Source of the DNA: Hyphodiscus hymeniophilus
Lineage: Eukaryota > Ascomycota > Leotiomycetes > Helotiales > Hyphodiscaceae
Assembly: GCA_016508695.1 (NCBI GenBank)
Contig: VNKQ01000003.1
Location: forward strand, 1,364,001-1,428,000
Length of the DNA: 64,000 nucleotides
Direction: 5' to 3'
The notes beneath the pieces were generated by a model, which searched no databases, had not been told where the DNA came from, and worked only from the letters and a program-made list of their open reading frames with translations. The position numbers were made by a program, and so were the translations under genes. Below, piece after piece: positions 44,794-54,845 of this stretch (its first letter is position 1; the number at the start of each line of letters is the position of its first letter).

Positions 44794-45531
44794 TAAAGGC
44801 CAGAGCGAAGAGTCCCCCCTCATCCGTGAAGGTGGATTGGGCATCCTGGGCACTGGGCAGCGTACGCTGCACTTTAGGTTTTCGAAGAGTACAAATAAGT
44901 ATTCAAGCCGCGAAGGAGGATAGTATGAATATTTTCAGAAGCGTTGGGGCCTGGATATCGAGAGCTCGAAGTTTCAAGCTTCCTTAGGAAGTGATTAGAG
45001 CTCGTTCAAACCATGTGGGCAACGGAGTTGGGACACAAAGAATTTGCAGTAACGTTTAGCTGTAGGAAGATCAGCATATTGAGAACAGAATCATAATCCC
45101 GAGAGGATGTCGCGTGGTTTTGACAAAACTCTGTAGCTTTATTAAACAAGACAGGTATGTACCCTTATGTACTCTTCCCACATGGTGGGGCAGAGGGAGG
45201 GGATCGTCATGGGACGGCGGTGAGATCTGGTGAACCGGGTTGATGGTGTCGCTTGATGTCATCATCGTGCCTCCTTTCCCATGCACCACCCCATTATCCA
45301 TGTACTCGACTGCACTTTCCCCATCGCGAGACCATTCATTGCGATCGAAGACGGCGCTTGCATTCCCCAATCTCAAGAACACCCGCGATGAGCGCGTTTG
45401 GTTCCTTGTTCGGTAGTAGAACGAATGATGTTGGATGAAGTCGGACTTTGAACTGTTCCCCGCCGAGAAGCATTCGAGTTCGATCGACCTCTCCTTACTT
45501 GAGCAGTTCAAATCAACATGAGATTTCTGAA
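44794..45531. promoter_or_regulatory. Divergent promoter region
   Basis: About 740 bp between the transporter start (minus) and the start of the frameshifted gene (plus). Overlapping short frames on both strands show no domain. No specific regulatory site is claimed. Confidence 0.4.
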
Positions 45532-46591
45532 ATGCCTCCTCCACCGGTGGTGAGCTCTTCCACCCGCACAGCCAATTGCAATTCTGATTTAGAGAACAGA
45601 CACCCTCACCGCATCGATTCGTGATTGAAAAGCCAGCTCAGGTACGAAAGACAACATTGGCGCAAAAGCAGACCCCTCGACCAGGCCAGCAATTCCAAGC
45701 CACTCCACGATTCACATTCTCCTCGACCCCACAACCTACTCCAACCCAGAATCTACCAGCATCTACTCCATCCGCGACGCGATTTTCAACCCCAGCACGA
45801 CAGGCACCACAGCACGAGGATATTATTGAGAACATTGACAGTTCCTTCGAAGGACCAATCCGCGATTCAAACGTGACAGAAGAGCGCGATCTAGAAGTGG
45901 CCGATCTATCAGATGAGCATGACATCTCAGAGCGGAGCCCTAAACGGCGCCATTTATCCTCATCCTCACAGCTTGAAGACCCAAAAGGTGGCCACGAAAC
46001 TCTCCCAATCCTCTCCTCACCACCAACATCCCGCCGTCCCATCTCCTCCACAGCCCCCCGCTTCCTGCCCTCCACGCCTTTACCAGCATCCAACCCTCAA
46101 GCCCCCAGAATACGCAGACTTTTCTCAATCCACCGCGTTTCCGCCCGCCTGATCCCGAAGAACAGTCGCGTACTGATCCATTACCTGAGCAGTTCTCGCC
46201 GCATAGGCGAGGGCCGAAGTACATCGCTGGTGGTCTAGCGTCGGAGGTCAGGGACTGGCTCGTCAATCTCGACACTGCGATTCCGTCTGTGGGGCAGAAG
46301 AAGGATGAGATGTGGGTGGTGAAAATTGTCGTTGATGAGGTGCGAGGTGGAGGGCAGGCTGGAATGACGATGCTCAGAGGACGGCAAGTTCATGGGCATG
46401 GGAGGGAGGAGCTCGTCGATGGACTGGGAGAGGTTAGGATCATTTTGGCTGGTGAGGGAGCAGGCGTTGGCTTGCAAAGAGGTAGTAAGGTTGAAGTGGG
46501 TGCGATGGTGGAGATTAAAAGTCCAATCTGGGAGGTTCTGCTTGAGGGTGTGAAGTGGGGTGTTGGTGTTCACTGGAAGGCTTTGGTGTGA
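45532..46591 (+). CDS. Uncharacterised fungal protein, interrupted by a one-base frameshift
   Basis: Exon 1 (45532-45549, MPPPPV) joins exon 2 at 45642 through a 92 bp intron (GTGAGC to GCTCAG), giving VRKTTLAQKQTPRPGQQF. The first frame runs through a Pro/Thr/Ser-rich region and RPISSTAPRFLPSTPLPASN to about 46101. The protein-like sequence then continues in another frame: TFLNPPRFRPPDPEEQ, SPHRRGPKYIAGGLASEVRD, ending at TGA 46589-46591 after VEVGAMVEIKSPIWEVLLEG and VKWGVGVHWKALV. One extra C in the C5 run 46102-46106 joins the two. The C-terminal 130 residues look like a beta-rich OB-like fold with alternating hydrophobics, but I do not recognise a named family. It could be a sequencing error or a genuine inactivating deletion. 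The product is unknown; full length would be about 320 residues. Confidence 0.65.
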
Positions 46592-46985
46592 TGATCTATG
46601 ACTGATACCCTGGGATGCAATGGCGGAGTAATTGGCGTGCATTTATGGGATTTCTAGCTTTGCAAGATGTGGCGTCATAACCTTTTTCATTTGAACGCAA
46701 TTATTTATAGCGTCAAACCATGAAGAGCTTGATCCCATCCATTCTGTGATTAGAACTTATGCCGTGGCTGTTCAAAACCTTGCGTAAGTTTGAGACCGAG
46801 AACAGTCTCTTCTAGTTTCATGAGCTGCCAAAAGCGACCAGAGGGTTACATGTATGCTTCCCAATTTGGCTGCTCGGTGGCGGTTGTCCTTTTCACTTTC
46901 TGCGGCGGAGCTTGATCTCGTTCACCCTTCATCTTCCCCCAGAGCGGAGTGGAAGTTCGAGGTCGAATGCCATGGCCAATTCTCT
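46592..46985. other. Convergent 3' intergenic region
   Basis: About 390 bp between convergent stops at 46591 (plus) and 46986 (minus). Only 3' UTR sequence is apparent. Confidence 0.5.
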
Positions 46986-48122
46986 TCAGCCTTCATCCGC
47001 CATCTTTGGACTTATTTCATCCTTTTGGTAGAGCCCATGCTCCTCAATGTAGCCGATCACAGGATCTGGGGTAAGGTTTCCAATGCTCTGTCTCTTCTTC
47101 ACGTAGGCTCTGACTTTGGTCGAGCTGGTATCGTTCATACTTGGTGGTTCAAAAACCTACAAGGATCCGCGGATCAGCTACAGTGTACACCAAGTCGAGG
47201 AATTGCATTTGCGTTGTTGAACACAGAAGGCCGCTGGTCTCAATCAAGAACACTTCGCTCCCTCCAGGCACGTAGGAAAGCAACATGTTCTCGGAGCAAA
47301 CTTACGTAGATGTTTTCCTTCCATTTCTTCAGACTTTTCAAAGCCTCTTCAATATCCGTGCCCTTCCTACTCACTACAAAGGCACCATAATCCCCAAGGA
47401 TACATTGCAAGTCTTCATGGCTCCAAATCCCTTCCCACTCAGTTAGTAATCACTCTCCAACAACTCACCATCACTTACTAGGCAAAGACATGGTTTCAAT
47501 GAGATCAGCTCCAGCCAGCATCATGATCTTTACAGGCACTCGACTCCCGTCGGGCTTCATGGCACCTCCGAGATTATCGTTGATCTCGTGGCCAAAGTGG
47601 TCCAGAACTTCAGCAGTGAGAGTATATTTCGGTTGCAGAGCCTCCCAAGGATCGACCATGAGCCAACTATCTGACTTCTCGTTTACTGCTAAGTCGCACA
47701 TGCGGAGCCTGTGATAGTTAGTAGAGTCGACGCTGAGAAATAGAAGCCGTACCTGTGTACTGCGCTCGCAAGACCTTGTTTGTTGTATGCCTGAAGTTCG
47801 ATTACAACCAGGACACTATTATTGGATGGGATGGGGGCCTACATCCGAGACTGGTGAGAGATATCCGCCCATGATTTCGAATTGGGTAGTGCTTTTACGG
47901 TTCATTTCATAGTGTGGCAAAACGAGGAGTTGAGACATACGACTTGATAAACTCAGAAGCCATCTCGAACATCTGCAGATGTAGAGTGGTGACTGGGCTG
48001 AAGGAGCCACAAGCTACCAGAACGAGAGGGTCCTTGCTTGGTTCGTTTTGGGTGGTTTTCAGTCGATTTTTTGGGAACGAGTAATCTGATGGAGATTGTA
48101 CTGAGATAGGGAGAGAGCCCAT
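46986..48122 (-). CDS. NMA1: Nicotinamide/nicotinate-nucleotide adenylyltransferase
   Basis: Six exons (48122-47941, 47891-47843, 47790-47753, 47708-47479, 47430-47306, 47156-46986; introns 49, 52, 44, 48, 149 bp) encode 264 residues. Motifs follow the eukaryotic NMNAT order: LVLVACGSFSPVTTLHLQMF (nucleotide-binding, with His of the TxxH motif), FEIMGGYLSPVSD|AYNKQGLASAVHR, MCDLAVNEKSDSWLMVDPWE, KIMMLAGADLIETM, LGDYGAFVVSRKGTD and NDTSSTKVRAYVKK, the C-terminal ATP-phosphate-binding motif. Reaction: NMN or nicotinate mononucleotide + ATP to NAD or deaminated NAD + diphosphate, the last shared step of NAD synthesis. Intron 1 uses an AAAAG acceptor and intron 5 is the longest; both are placed to keep conserved motifs in phase. 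It is in divergent orientation to the acetyltransferase at 48793. Confidence 0.93.
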
Positions 48123-48792
48123 TTTCTTTGCTTGGACTGAGAAACGACGGCCTGGTATGAGGGCAGCGTGGGGGACGTGAGAGCTCCTAGTCGCTAATAA
48201 TTGTTAGGACCCTTCACCAACTCCAGAGCTGGCTTTCATTGAACAGACCTAGCATTTGTGAAAAGCCAAAAGTCCTCGCTTTTACGTGGAATTTGATGAT
48301 CATTTTGAAAGTTCTACAGTGTAGGACGGTATGGAAACATCAGAATGACGTCGTTGACACCATCGCCTGCACAACCGTCAACTGCGATTCTCGGAATACA
48401 TTGGGTTGTTGTTCTGATTACCTTGCTACCTTCCTAAAAGAGCGAGGACTCAAGCAAGTGTAACCTCTTCACATTTATACAGAAAGCTGAAGATTGTGGT
48501 GGAGGTTAAGCTTTGAACAGTAGGCCGACCGGCGAGCCAAAAAGGGAGTCGGCCGCTGTACGGCTGAATCCCGGAGTGGTTTCGTACTGTACCACCATCG
48601 TACGCTCTTCTCCTCTGGACTTCTCCTTCCCGGCGAGCTTTAATAGGAAACCATTCCTCATTCTGAAGTCCATGGAGGCATTAGTATATATATTTTTCAG
48701 AATTTCATACGTTTTCTTCTTTCTGCCTTCGTTCAAAGAACACTCAATTTCCACAGCCCTACGTTGAACATTCATTTGGTCATTTCTCCAAA
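48123..48792. promoter_or_regulatory. Divergent promoter between NMA1 and the GNAT gene
   Basis: About 670 bp. Short frames present on both strands are not supported. No clear regulatory motif was identified. Confidence 0.4.
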
Positions 48793-49557
48793 ATGGAGTC
48801 AAAAATAACTCTCGCCCCAGTCCCACCTAGCGACTATCTAACCGTTGCCCACCTTATGAACGTGGCCTTCGGGCACGAAGAATTCGGCATCGTTGCCTTT
48901 GGACCCGAACGGAACTCAGAGGCAGCCATACAGTCTCAAGCGAAGAGCCTAGACAAAGCTCCACACGCTGGAGAGACGAATCGCTATGTCAAAGCCATAA
49001 CCACTCTTCCCGATGGGAAAGAGGAGATCGTTGGCTTCGCGAACTGGACCATCTGTGTTGGAAGGACTGGGAGCGAGGAGGAAAAAGTCAGGCTCGGGAC
49101 TAGGGAGGGGTGGGCGCAAGAGGAGAGGGAAAAGGGAGAAAAGGAGCACAGGGTAGCGGAAGGGAAGGAGACCGAGGAGGACAAGCCTATGTTCGGGCCC
49201 GGGGGAACGCATGGGAATCGCAAGTTGTGGGCGGATGCCTTTATCGTGGGCGATGAGCATCAGGCCAGGTCCACCGGTGGTAAGGATTACTTGAAATTAA
49301 GCACTCTGGTCGTATCGCCAGATTATCAGCGGCGAGGCATAGGCGCTCTGTTGATTGAAGATGGGTTGAAAGTGGCTGATGAGGCGGGCTTGCAAGCTGT
49401 ATTGGGGGCGTCGGATCAGGGTATTGGTTTGTATAAGAAACATGGCTTTGGAGAGGATGTGGTTGTTGATCTCAAGCTATGGGAGTATGAAGGCGGCGAG
49501 GGACTGGGAGTCACTAGGCATGTGTACATGCATCGTCCAGCAGTAGTTAAAGGGTAA
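48793..49557 (+). CDS. GNAT-family N-acetyltransferase
   Basis: Single-exon 254-residue protein. The acetyl-CoA-binding core is at about 172-235: LKLSTLVVSPDYQRRGIGALL (motif A, with the Q/R-x-x-G-x-G/A phosphate loop), then LIEDGLKVADEAGLQAVLGA and LYKKHGF (motif B). The N-terminus has DYLTVAHLMNVAFGHEEF, typical of fungal GNATs of the small-molecule or protein type. A charged insert of about 40 residues rich in Glu/Lys (REGWAQEEREKGEKEHRVAE) separates the N-terminal strands from the core. The family transfers an acetyl group from acetyl-CoA to an amine; the substrate cannot be told from sequence. The start is chosen at an ATG with AAAATGG context after a C/T-rich leader. Confidence 0.88.
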   Translation: MESKITLAPVPPSDYLTVAHLMNVAFGHEEFGIVAFGPERNSEAAIQSQAKSLDKAPHAGETNRYVKAITTLPDGKEEIVGFANWTICVGRTGSEEEKVRLGTREGWAQEEREKGEKEHRVAEGKETEEDKPMFGPGGTHGNRKLWADAFIVGDEHQARSTGGKDYLKLSTLVVSPDYQRRGIGALLIEDGLKVADEAGLQAVLGASDQGIGLYKKHGFGEDVVVDLKLWEYEGGEGLGVTRHVYMHRPAVVKG

Positions 49558-50018
49558 AGATGTATGATATATGGGAGAGAGTCAATATGGGAATTTCTTA
49601 CGATGAAATGAAATAAACACAAGCTACCAGACTGATATGCCACGCTTAACTGAAGCAGCTTATCAAAACAGCCGAATCGCTCTAACTTTGTAAACTGCCT
49701 CCTGCCAAGGCTTTGCCCCTTTTCTGTGAACTGAGGTGACGGAGTAGACAAACAATGCCCGTGAAATTCCTTCTTTTCTCTTTGTTCAGACACCAAATGT
49801 ATTGATACCTTTTACTTGGGCAGCTCATCTCACAACTGCTTAACATATCAAGGAGAAGGATATGAGCTTTCTGGATATTGACTAGGGAACGCCCTACATA
49901 CAAACCGTCCCAAGAAGTAACGCAAGAATCAATGCTCAGACCACCAAGCTATGCTTTACCCGATTTGCTCCCCGAAGCGCCTGAAATGTCCCAATGTATG
50001 GTTCTCATGCAATAGAAA
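49558..50018. other. Convergent 3' intergenic region
   Basis: About 460 bp between the acetyltransferase stop and the antizyme stop. Frames on the minus strand across this region overlap the acetyltransferase and are not supported. Confidence 0.5.
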
Positions 50019-50945
50019 TCAAACCTCCATACCTAGCAACAGCCATTTTTCGCTTGTAATGTCCCGCTCTTCTGCCCACATGTCCATTGTAACCAGCTCG
50101 AATCCTACCCATCGAAGGCTCTTCATAAATGCTTTAGCATCTGCCTCGGGAACGGATCGATCTAGGCAAATGACCACATGGTGCAGAGCAAAGACAGACT
50201 CTGCGAGTTCAATCAAAGCCATGAGTCTGAATTAGGTTAGCGCACTGTGACTCGATGAGAGTAAGTAGACTTACCCTTGCTTCAGATCTCGCCCAATAAC
50301 CGCAGAGTCAAAGAAAGCAAAGAGACATTTCTGATCTCCCTTCCCTGCTACGAAACCCCTAAAGCTGCATGCCCCAGAATAGTCCCATATTTCCAGCCAA
50401 GCATCCATAACATGGCCTGTCTTCACCTTGCCGAAATAGTTGTTATACACATCCACATCCTCTTCAGGAGGTGAATGTGCGTTCGCACCCATCACATTGG
50501 AGCCAGTAGAAGGCCGTCCTTCGTCACCAAGGAATACGGTCTTCATGGTCTCACAGAAGAGTCTCTCACACTCTTCCCGGATGGTATACGCTGCCCCCAT
50601 TGTACGACCCCTCTTGCCATCGCTGCGCTGTCGATTTGGGTTCTTGATAAGCGCGAGTTCGTTGGCTGAGGTTAAGGCCGCCAGTGGGGGCTGGAAGGCG
50701 GTGATGGAAGTTGCCCGCCGACCTCAGGGATACCACTGTGCCCCTACGGCAGAGTCAGTATGTGCTCATGGTGCCATCTCGAGCAGAAGGAAGATCTTAC
50801 CGCCGGCGAAGGTAGTGGAGTAATGGAAGCCGGTAAGGCTTGCTGAAGCATCTACTATGTAGCAACTGGCGAGCACCGTAGCCTGACGGCCGACAGTCTC
50901 GCCATGACAATTACTACTATTACTGTTGTTTTTATTGGGAGCCAT
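50019..50945 (-). CDS. OAZ1: Ornithine decarboxylase antizyme with programmed +1 frameshift site
   Basis: Exon 1 (50945-50801) and exon 2 (50743-50275) are separated by a 57 bp intron; exon 3 is 50226-50019 after a 48 bp intron. ORF1 starts MAPNKNNSNSSN and ends GGAQWYP at TGA (50724-50726). The site TGG TAT CCC TGA has the layout of antizyme recoding sites; a +1 shift at CCC gives P then EVGGQLPSPPSSP. The main domain follows: MGAAYTIREECERLFCETMK, YNNYFGKVKTGHVMDAWLE, WDYSGACSFRGFVA, MALIELAESVFALHHVVICL, WVGFELVTMDMW. Antizyme binds ODC monomers, blocks polyamine uptake and sends ODC to the proteasome without ubiquitin; high polyamines raise the frameshift rate. A second break lies at 50686-50690 (G5 on the plus strand), where one missing C on the coding strand puts PLAALTSANELAL in the wrong frame; this looks like an error rather than part of the mechanism. 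Confidence 0.87.
50724..50735 (-). promoter_or_regulatory. Recoding signal: TGG TAT CCC TGA of antizyme ORF1
   Basis: On the coding strand the last sense codons of ORF1 are TGG TAT CCC followed by TGA and G. In known antizymes the shift happens at the last sense codon before TGA (often TCC or CCC), with the stop as slippage stimulus, and the new frame reads GAN (Asp or Glu). Here the new frame reads GAG GTC GGC. The conserved W-Y/C-P/S before the stop supports homology. Polyamine-dependent control is inferred from the family. Confidence 0.75.
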
Positions 50946-52633
50946 TTCTTCTTTAATTTGCCACGACTGCGAGACTTGGTTCTTCGGTAGTGTCAGAAGG
51001 AAATCCCGGGAGGATATCTGTTATGTGTGGGAGAGTGTGGATATAAAGCGTGTATTGCAGCGACGGCAGGCGGCCTTGAATATGTTGTTCGAGGTGATCT
51101 GCGGTTGTGATCGGTTGATATTTGATGACTTTCGATGAATTTGAAAACGGTCTGAAATTCCTTGAACCCCGCTTCTGGCATATCACGTGCCACATATCAC
51201 CACCAATTACAGCGAAGCACGTTTTGTAGCCAAAATCCTTTTCAATTGGTTGATCGAAGTCCCTCTTCAGCTTGAGACCACAAATTTATATCAAATTGTT
51301 CACTTTATTCTCATGGATGAGGTGGTCTATACAAGACAGTATTATCGATTTTGAGTATGTCATGCATTTGAAGATAATTTGACAGGTGCAATTTGTATGA
51401 ACTGCTCCAAGGCTTCAGAATCCTTAGCAACGTCTTCATCTCGTGGTTCTTATGCAATTCGCGCTGCTCTGGTAAAAGCGAGAACCCGTAATGTTCTCCA
51501 CGACTTCTTTTTGAAGAAATTACGGTCCATCAGTATATAATTACAGTACCCAGATTATGCTGTCAAGACTTCCATGAGGATGCACATAAGATCCCAAAAA
51601 CCTCACGCAGTACCACAATATGATGCCCAGCTCTCGAAGCACAAAAGTCAAACAAGACAAATGATAGTCAAAACTATACGAAACTCCAACTACCAAGCAT
51701 TCATGGTCAAGCAAGAAATTGGAAGCCCTCGCTCAATACCATCGAGGTCCGAGCGTGGTTCACTCACTTGTATTGAAATTTCGAGAGATTGGGTGTAATT
51801 TGAAAACCCACCACTCTTCACTTCACCGAACACCGGAAGGTTTGAAAGAGTGGAGTTCATTGCGTTGAAATGTCTTCTTCGAGGAGTTAGAGAATTGGCT
51901 GCACGAGTGCCTCAGCAAGTTATGATCTAGCCTCTAGATGAACCAATACAGTGATATACTCGATTCTTTGCTCAGCCAAGATAAGAGAGACATGTGCCGT
52001 TCTCGTCATGCACATTTGATAGAATCGTCGGAAGCACGGAATGAGGTAGGTAACACAGTGAAGGTCTTCTGTCATACCCACTACCGAACTTTGGGTCAAC
52101 AAAGAGCCGACGCTCTAATGTCTCATGAAGGAAAGTTGCCGATGGTGGTCGTGAGAAGTGTCGAGAAGATGTAACTCTTGGAACAGAAGAGAAGGATCTT
52201 GATCGAAGGCGCATTGCGATTCAAAGTGGTAGGGATCGTTATCGATAAAGAAACGACTTTAGCTGGCTTCTGGTGAGCGAAGCGAGGCTCGGAGGGGAAA
52301 TGAGATGTCGAGGGGTCATGACTGAATAATCGCTCGCCAACACACACCACATGTCCGTTTTCCCTCTAGGACTGTCACCAAATCTTACCACACCACTACG
52401 GCAAGGGAGAGTATAAGATGGTGTTCAGATCTCCCAGCTAGGCCTTGGATCTCAAGCTATGACACGCAGAGCTACAATATCAACGGCGCTTAACGGCATT
52501 TAATAGCGAGCCTTCTTGAAATCTCCATACCGCGATCTTGGTGAGATATGAAACTTATACTATCCCAAGTTGCCCCTATTAGCTGACATTCTCTATAAAA
52601 GATCCGCTTGAGTTTCTCAGAACCAAGGCAGAC
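50946..52633. promoter_or_regulatory. Divergent region between antizyme and yippee-like gene
   Basis: About 1.7 kb between two divergent starts. TCACGTG lies at 51183-51189, about 240 bp upstream of the antizyme start. Frames of 60-80 codons are scattered on both strands with no recognisable domain. Nothing else is apparent. Confidence 0.4.
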
Positions 52634-53460
52634 ATGCCGTCCGATCAACGAGTCCCTTTCGCAACCTATCTCCTCCCTTCCCTTTCTCTTCCCTTCCGTC
52701 GACGTCAACAGTCAACCTCGAGCACCCTCTCCGACGACTCTGCCCCCTCCCTAAGCTTCTCTCCCACAGCATCCGTCTCCACCACACCTAGCACCTCCCC
52801 ACCAACTCCCTACTTCATCTCCGCCTACCCCTCCAGTGCAAAGGGTCTCCTCCATGAAGCACTGCAAGCTCCTAGTAAGACAGAAACCACCCCGAAGAGC
52901 ACCTCACACGCACTCAACCCAATACACTGAAATGTATAACCTGCGCCTCGGATATAGCGTTTGCATCTCAGATTGTGAGTAAAGGCTTTACCGGGCGTCA
53001 TGGAAGAGCATATCTCGTTGCGCCGCCTCCAAGGCCAATATATTCAACGGGCAAGAAGGATGTCAAGCCTACGGGTTTGATCAATACGAAAACAGGAAGA
53101 TCTGTGAATAGGGAGCTTTTGACAGGTGCACATGTTGTCGCTGATGTTACCTGTACTATTTGTCAGACGGTACTGGGGTGGAAATATGTGGACGCTAAGG
53201 AGTTGGCGCAGAGGTATAAGATTGGGAAATTTATACTGGAGACTAAGAGGGTTGTTATGAATGTTAGCTGGGAAGATGACCTCGTGCAGGACGAGGATGA
53301 GGAGCGGCAGCTAGAGGGAGAGGATGTGGTGGTTTTCGATTCGGAGGATGAGGATGAGTGTGAAGACCTCTTTGCTGGAGTTTGGGATCCGGAGGTTGTG
53401 GCTCAGAGGAGGGGGAGGAAGGTTCCGAAGAGGAAGCCAGCGCCTGCTGTTAATGTTTAG
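52634..53460 (+). CDS. Yippee-like zinc-binding protein, interrupted by a one-base frameshift
   Basis: The first frame (from ATG 52634) encodes a Ser/Thr/Pro-rich head starting MPSDQRVPFATYLLPSLSLP and runs to SKTETTPKSTSHALNP. The yippee domain continues in a different frame: TLKCITCASDIAFASQIVSK, GFTGRHGRAYLV, LLTGAHVVADVTCTICQTVL, GWKYVDAKELAQRYKIGKFI. Two CxxC pairs (CITC, CTIC) bind one zinc, as in the family. One extra base at the C-run 52918-52920 joins the frames in register (ALNP-NTLKC). Splicing out the stretch would remove the first CxxC, so a frameshift is the better explanation. The C-terminus is acidic then basic (EDEDECEDLF, GRKVPKRKPAP). Yippee proteins are poorly characterised; the fold is shared with cereblon and Mis18. 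Function here is unknown. Confidence 0.82.
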
Positions 53461-54845
53461 CAGTTCAGCGCGTGAACGAGATGATAACGGAATCGATGAT
53501 GCGAGGGGTGGTACGGCGCAATGGGTTTGCTTTGGGATATACCAGGTGTTTGATATATTTGCGATTCGTATAGGAAGGTTTCTGCGAGTGTATGGCTTCA
53601 AGCACTGGTCTTGCTGCAGCGATGAAGTTTGGATAACCTCCACTCCCTTAGTGCTTCAGAATATGGCAGGTTTGGTTTAGTATAGCATACATTATCACAC
53701 ATTAATTCAACCTTTGAACCAGTATACAAAGAAACGATGTTCGCCAATTCCACAGACTGAGATCCAAGTCCCAACTCTCGCAGGCCCCATTGCTTAAGAT
53801 AGGCACTATTTCTGGTGCTCCACCCGGCGGCACTTCCAGTCTGTGGTTAGTTCGAGCGATGTCTATTTCAACTGAGAAGATCACACGAGGGTTAGGAAAG
53901 ACTGTTTATCTTTCAGCTACAGTAACAAAGGGAGCCTCGTATCCGTTGATAAATGGTCACTCAAAGGTGACGCGCTCAAGATAGACAATGTAAGCTACGC
54001 AGATTAACAAAAATCGTCAGTCCTTAGTGAAGGGAAGAGATAAATACGTAAGAGAAGAATGCCACTGGGCCACATATCAAAAAGTGGCACCATCTTGCCC
54101 AATGATATACGAGTAGCTGCCTTGCGAGAACAATGCCGCGATTTCGAATAAGTAGTGTGTCGAGAGTCGAGACTGCAGGTATTTTCCAATTATTGAATGC
54201 GTCGGATATGATATCTCACGTGATTGTTTTCGTTTCGAGGCTAGCGTTAGTGGCATTGTGATTCAGGTCGTCCTTACAAAGCATTTTCTTCCCCAGGCCT
54301 CTTTCAACCTCATCCTCGACAACAACACAACGATTCATCAAGAAACTCGACAAATCATCGAACAATCACCTTTCGCATCACATACAGATACTAGCGAAGT
54401 CTCTCTCGTTCACTGGTCGCTGGGAATAAGGGTGGAACATTACATGTGGGGGAAGAGAGTCGTTGCTGGTGTGGTGGTTCAGTTTGCTTTGTCGTGAAGG
54501 AGCCCACAGTCACAATCTCAGATCATCACACGTCGCAGATCAACTGCAATCTTGTACATCATTTCCTTTCTCTCAAGACCTTGTTCGTTTCACCCGAGTT
54601 ATCTCCAGTGATTGCAATCAGATTTGATTTCACCTCGTTCTTTCGAACGGAAAAAGAAGAAGAATTCTGATATTGCAACGGGCGCATTTGCGAATCAACC
54701 TTCCCTTTCCCTTCCCCTACGATCACTGATATCTGAACGCTTGCGTGTGTTCATAAGTATTTCGAAGTAGCATCACTCCATACCTCAATATTCGACCAGG
54801 ACTTCCCAGCTCCGTTCCGATTTCGATCAATACAATCCAATCATC
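53461..54845. other. Intergenic upstream of MPE1
   Basis: About 1.4 kb with the 3' UTR of the yippee-like gene and the MPE1 promoter. TCACGTGA occurs at 54216-54223, about 630 bp upstream of the MPE1 start. The frames seen here lack domains. Confidence 0.45.

Noticed and set aside
52873..52975. Intron from GTAAGA (about 52874) to CTCAG (about 52972) in the yippee-like gene instead of a frameshift
   Set aside because: The phases do not match, the joined frame stops at once, and it would delete the first zinc-binding CxxC pair.
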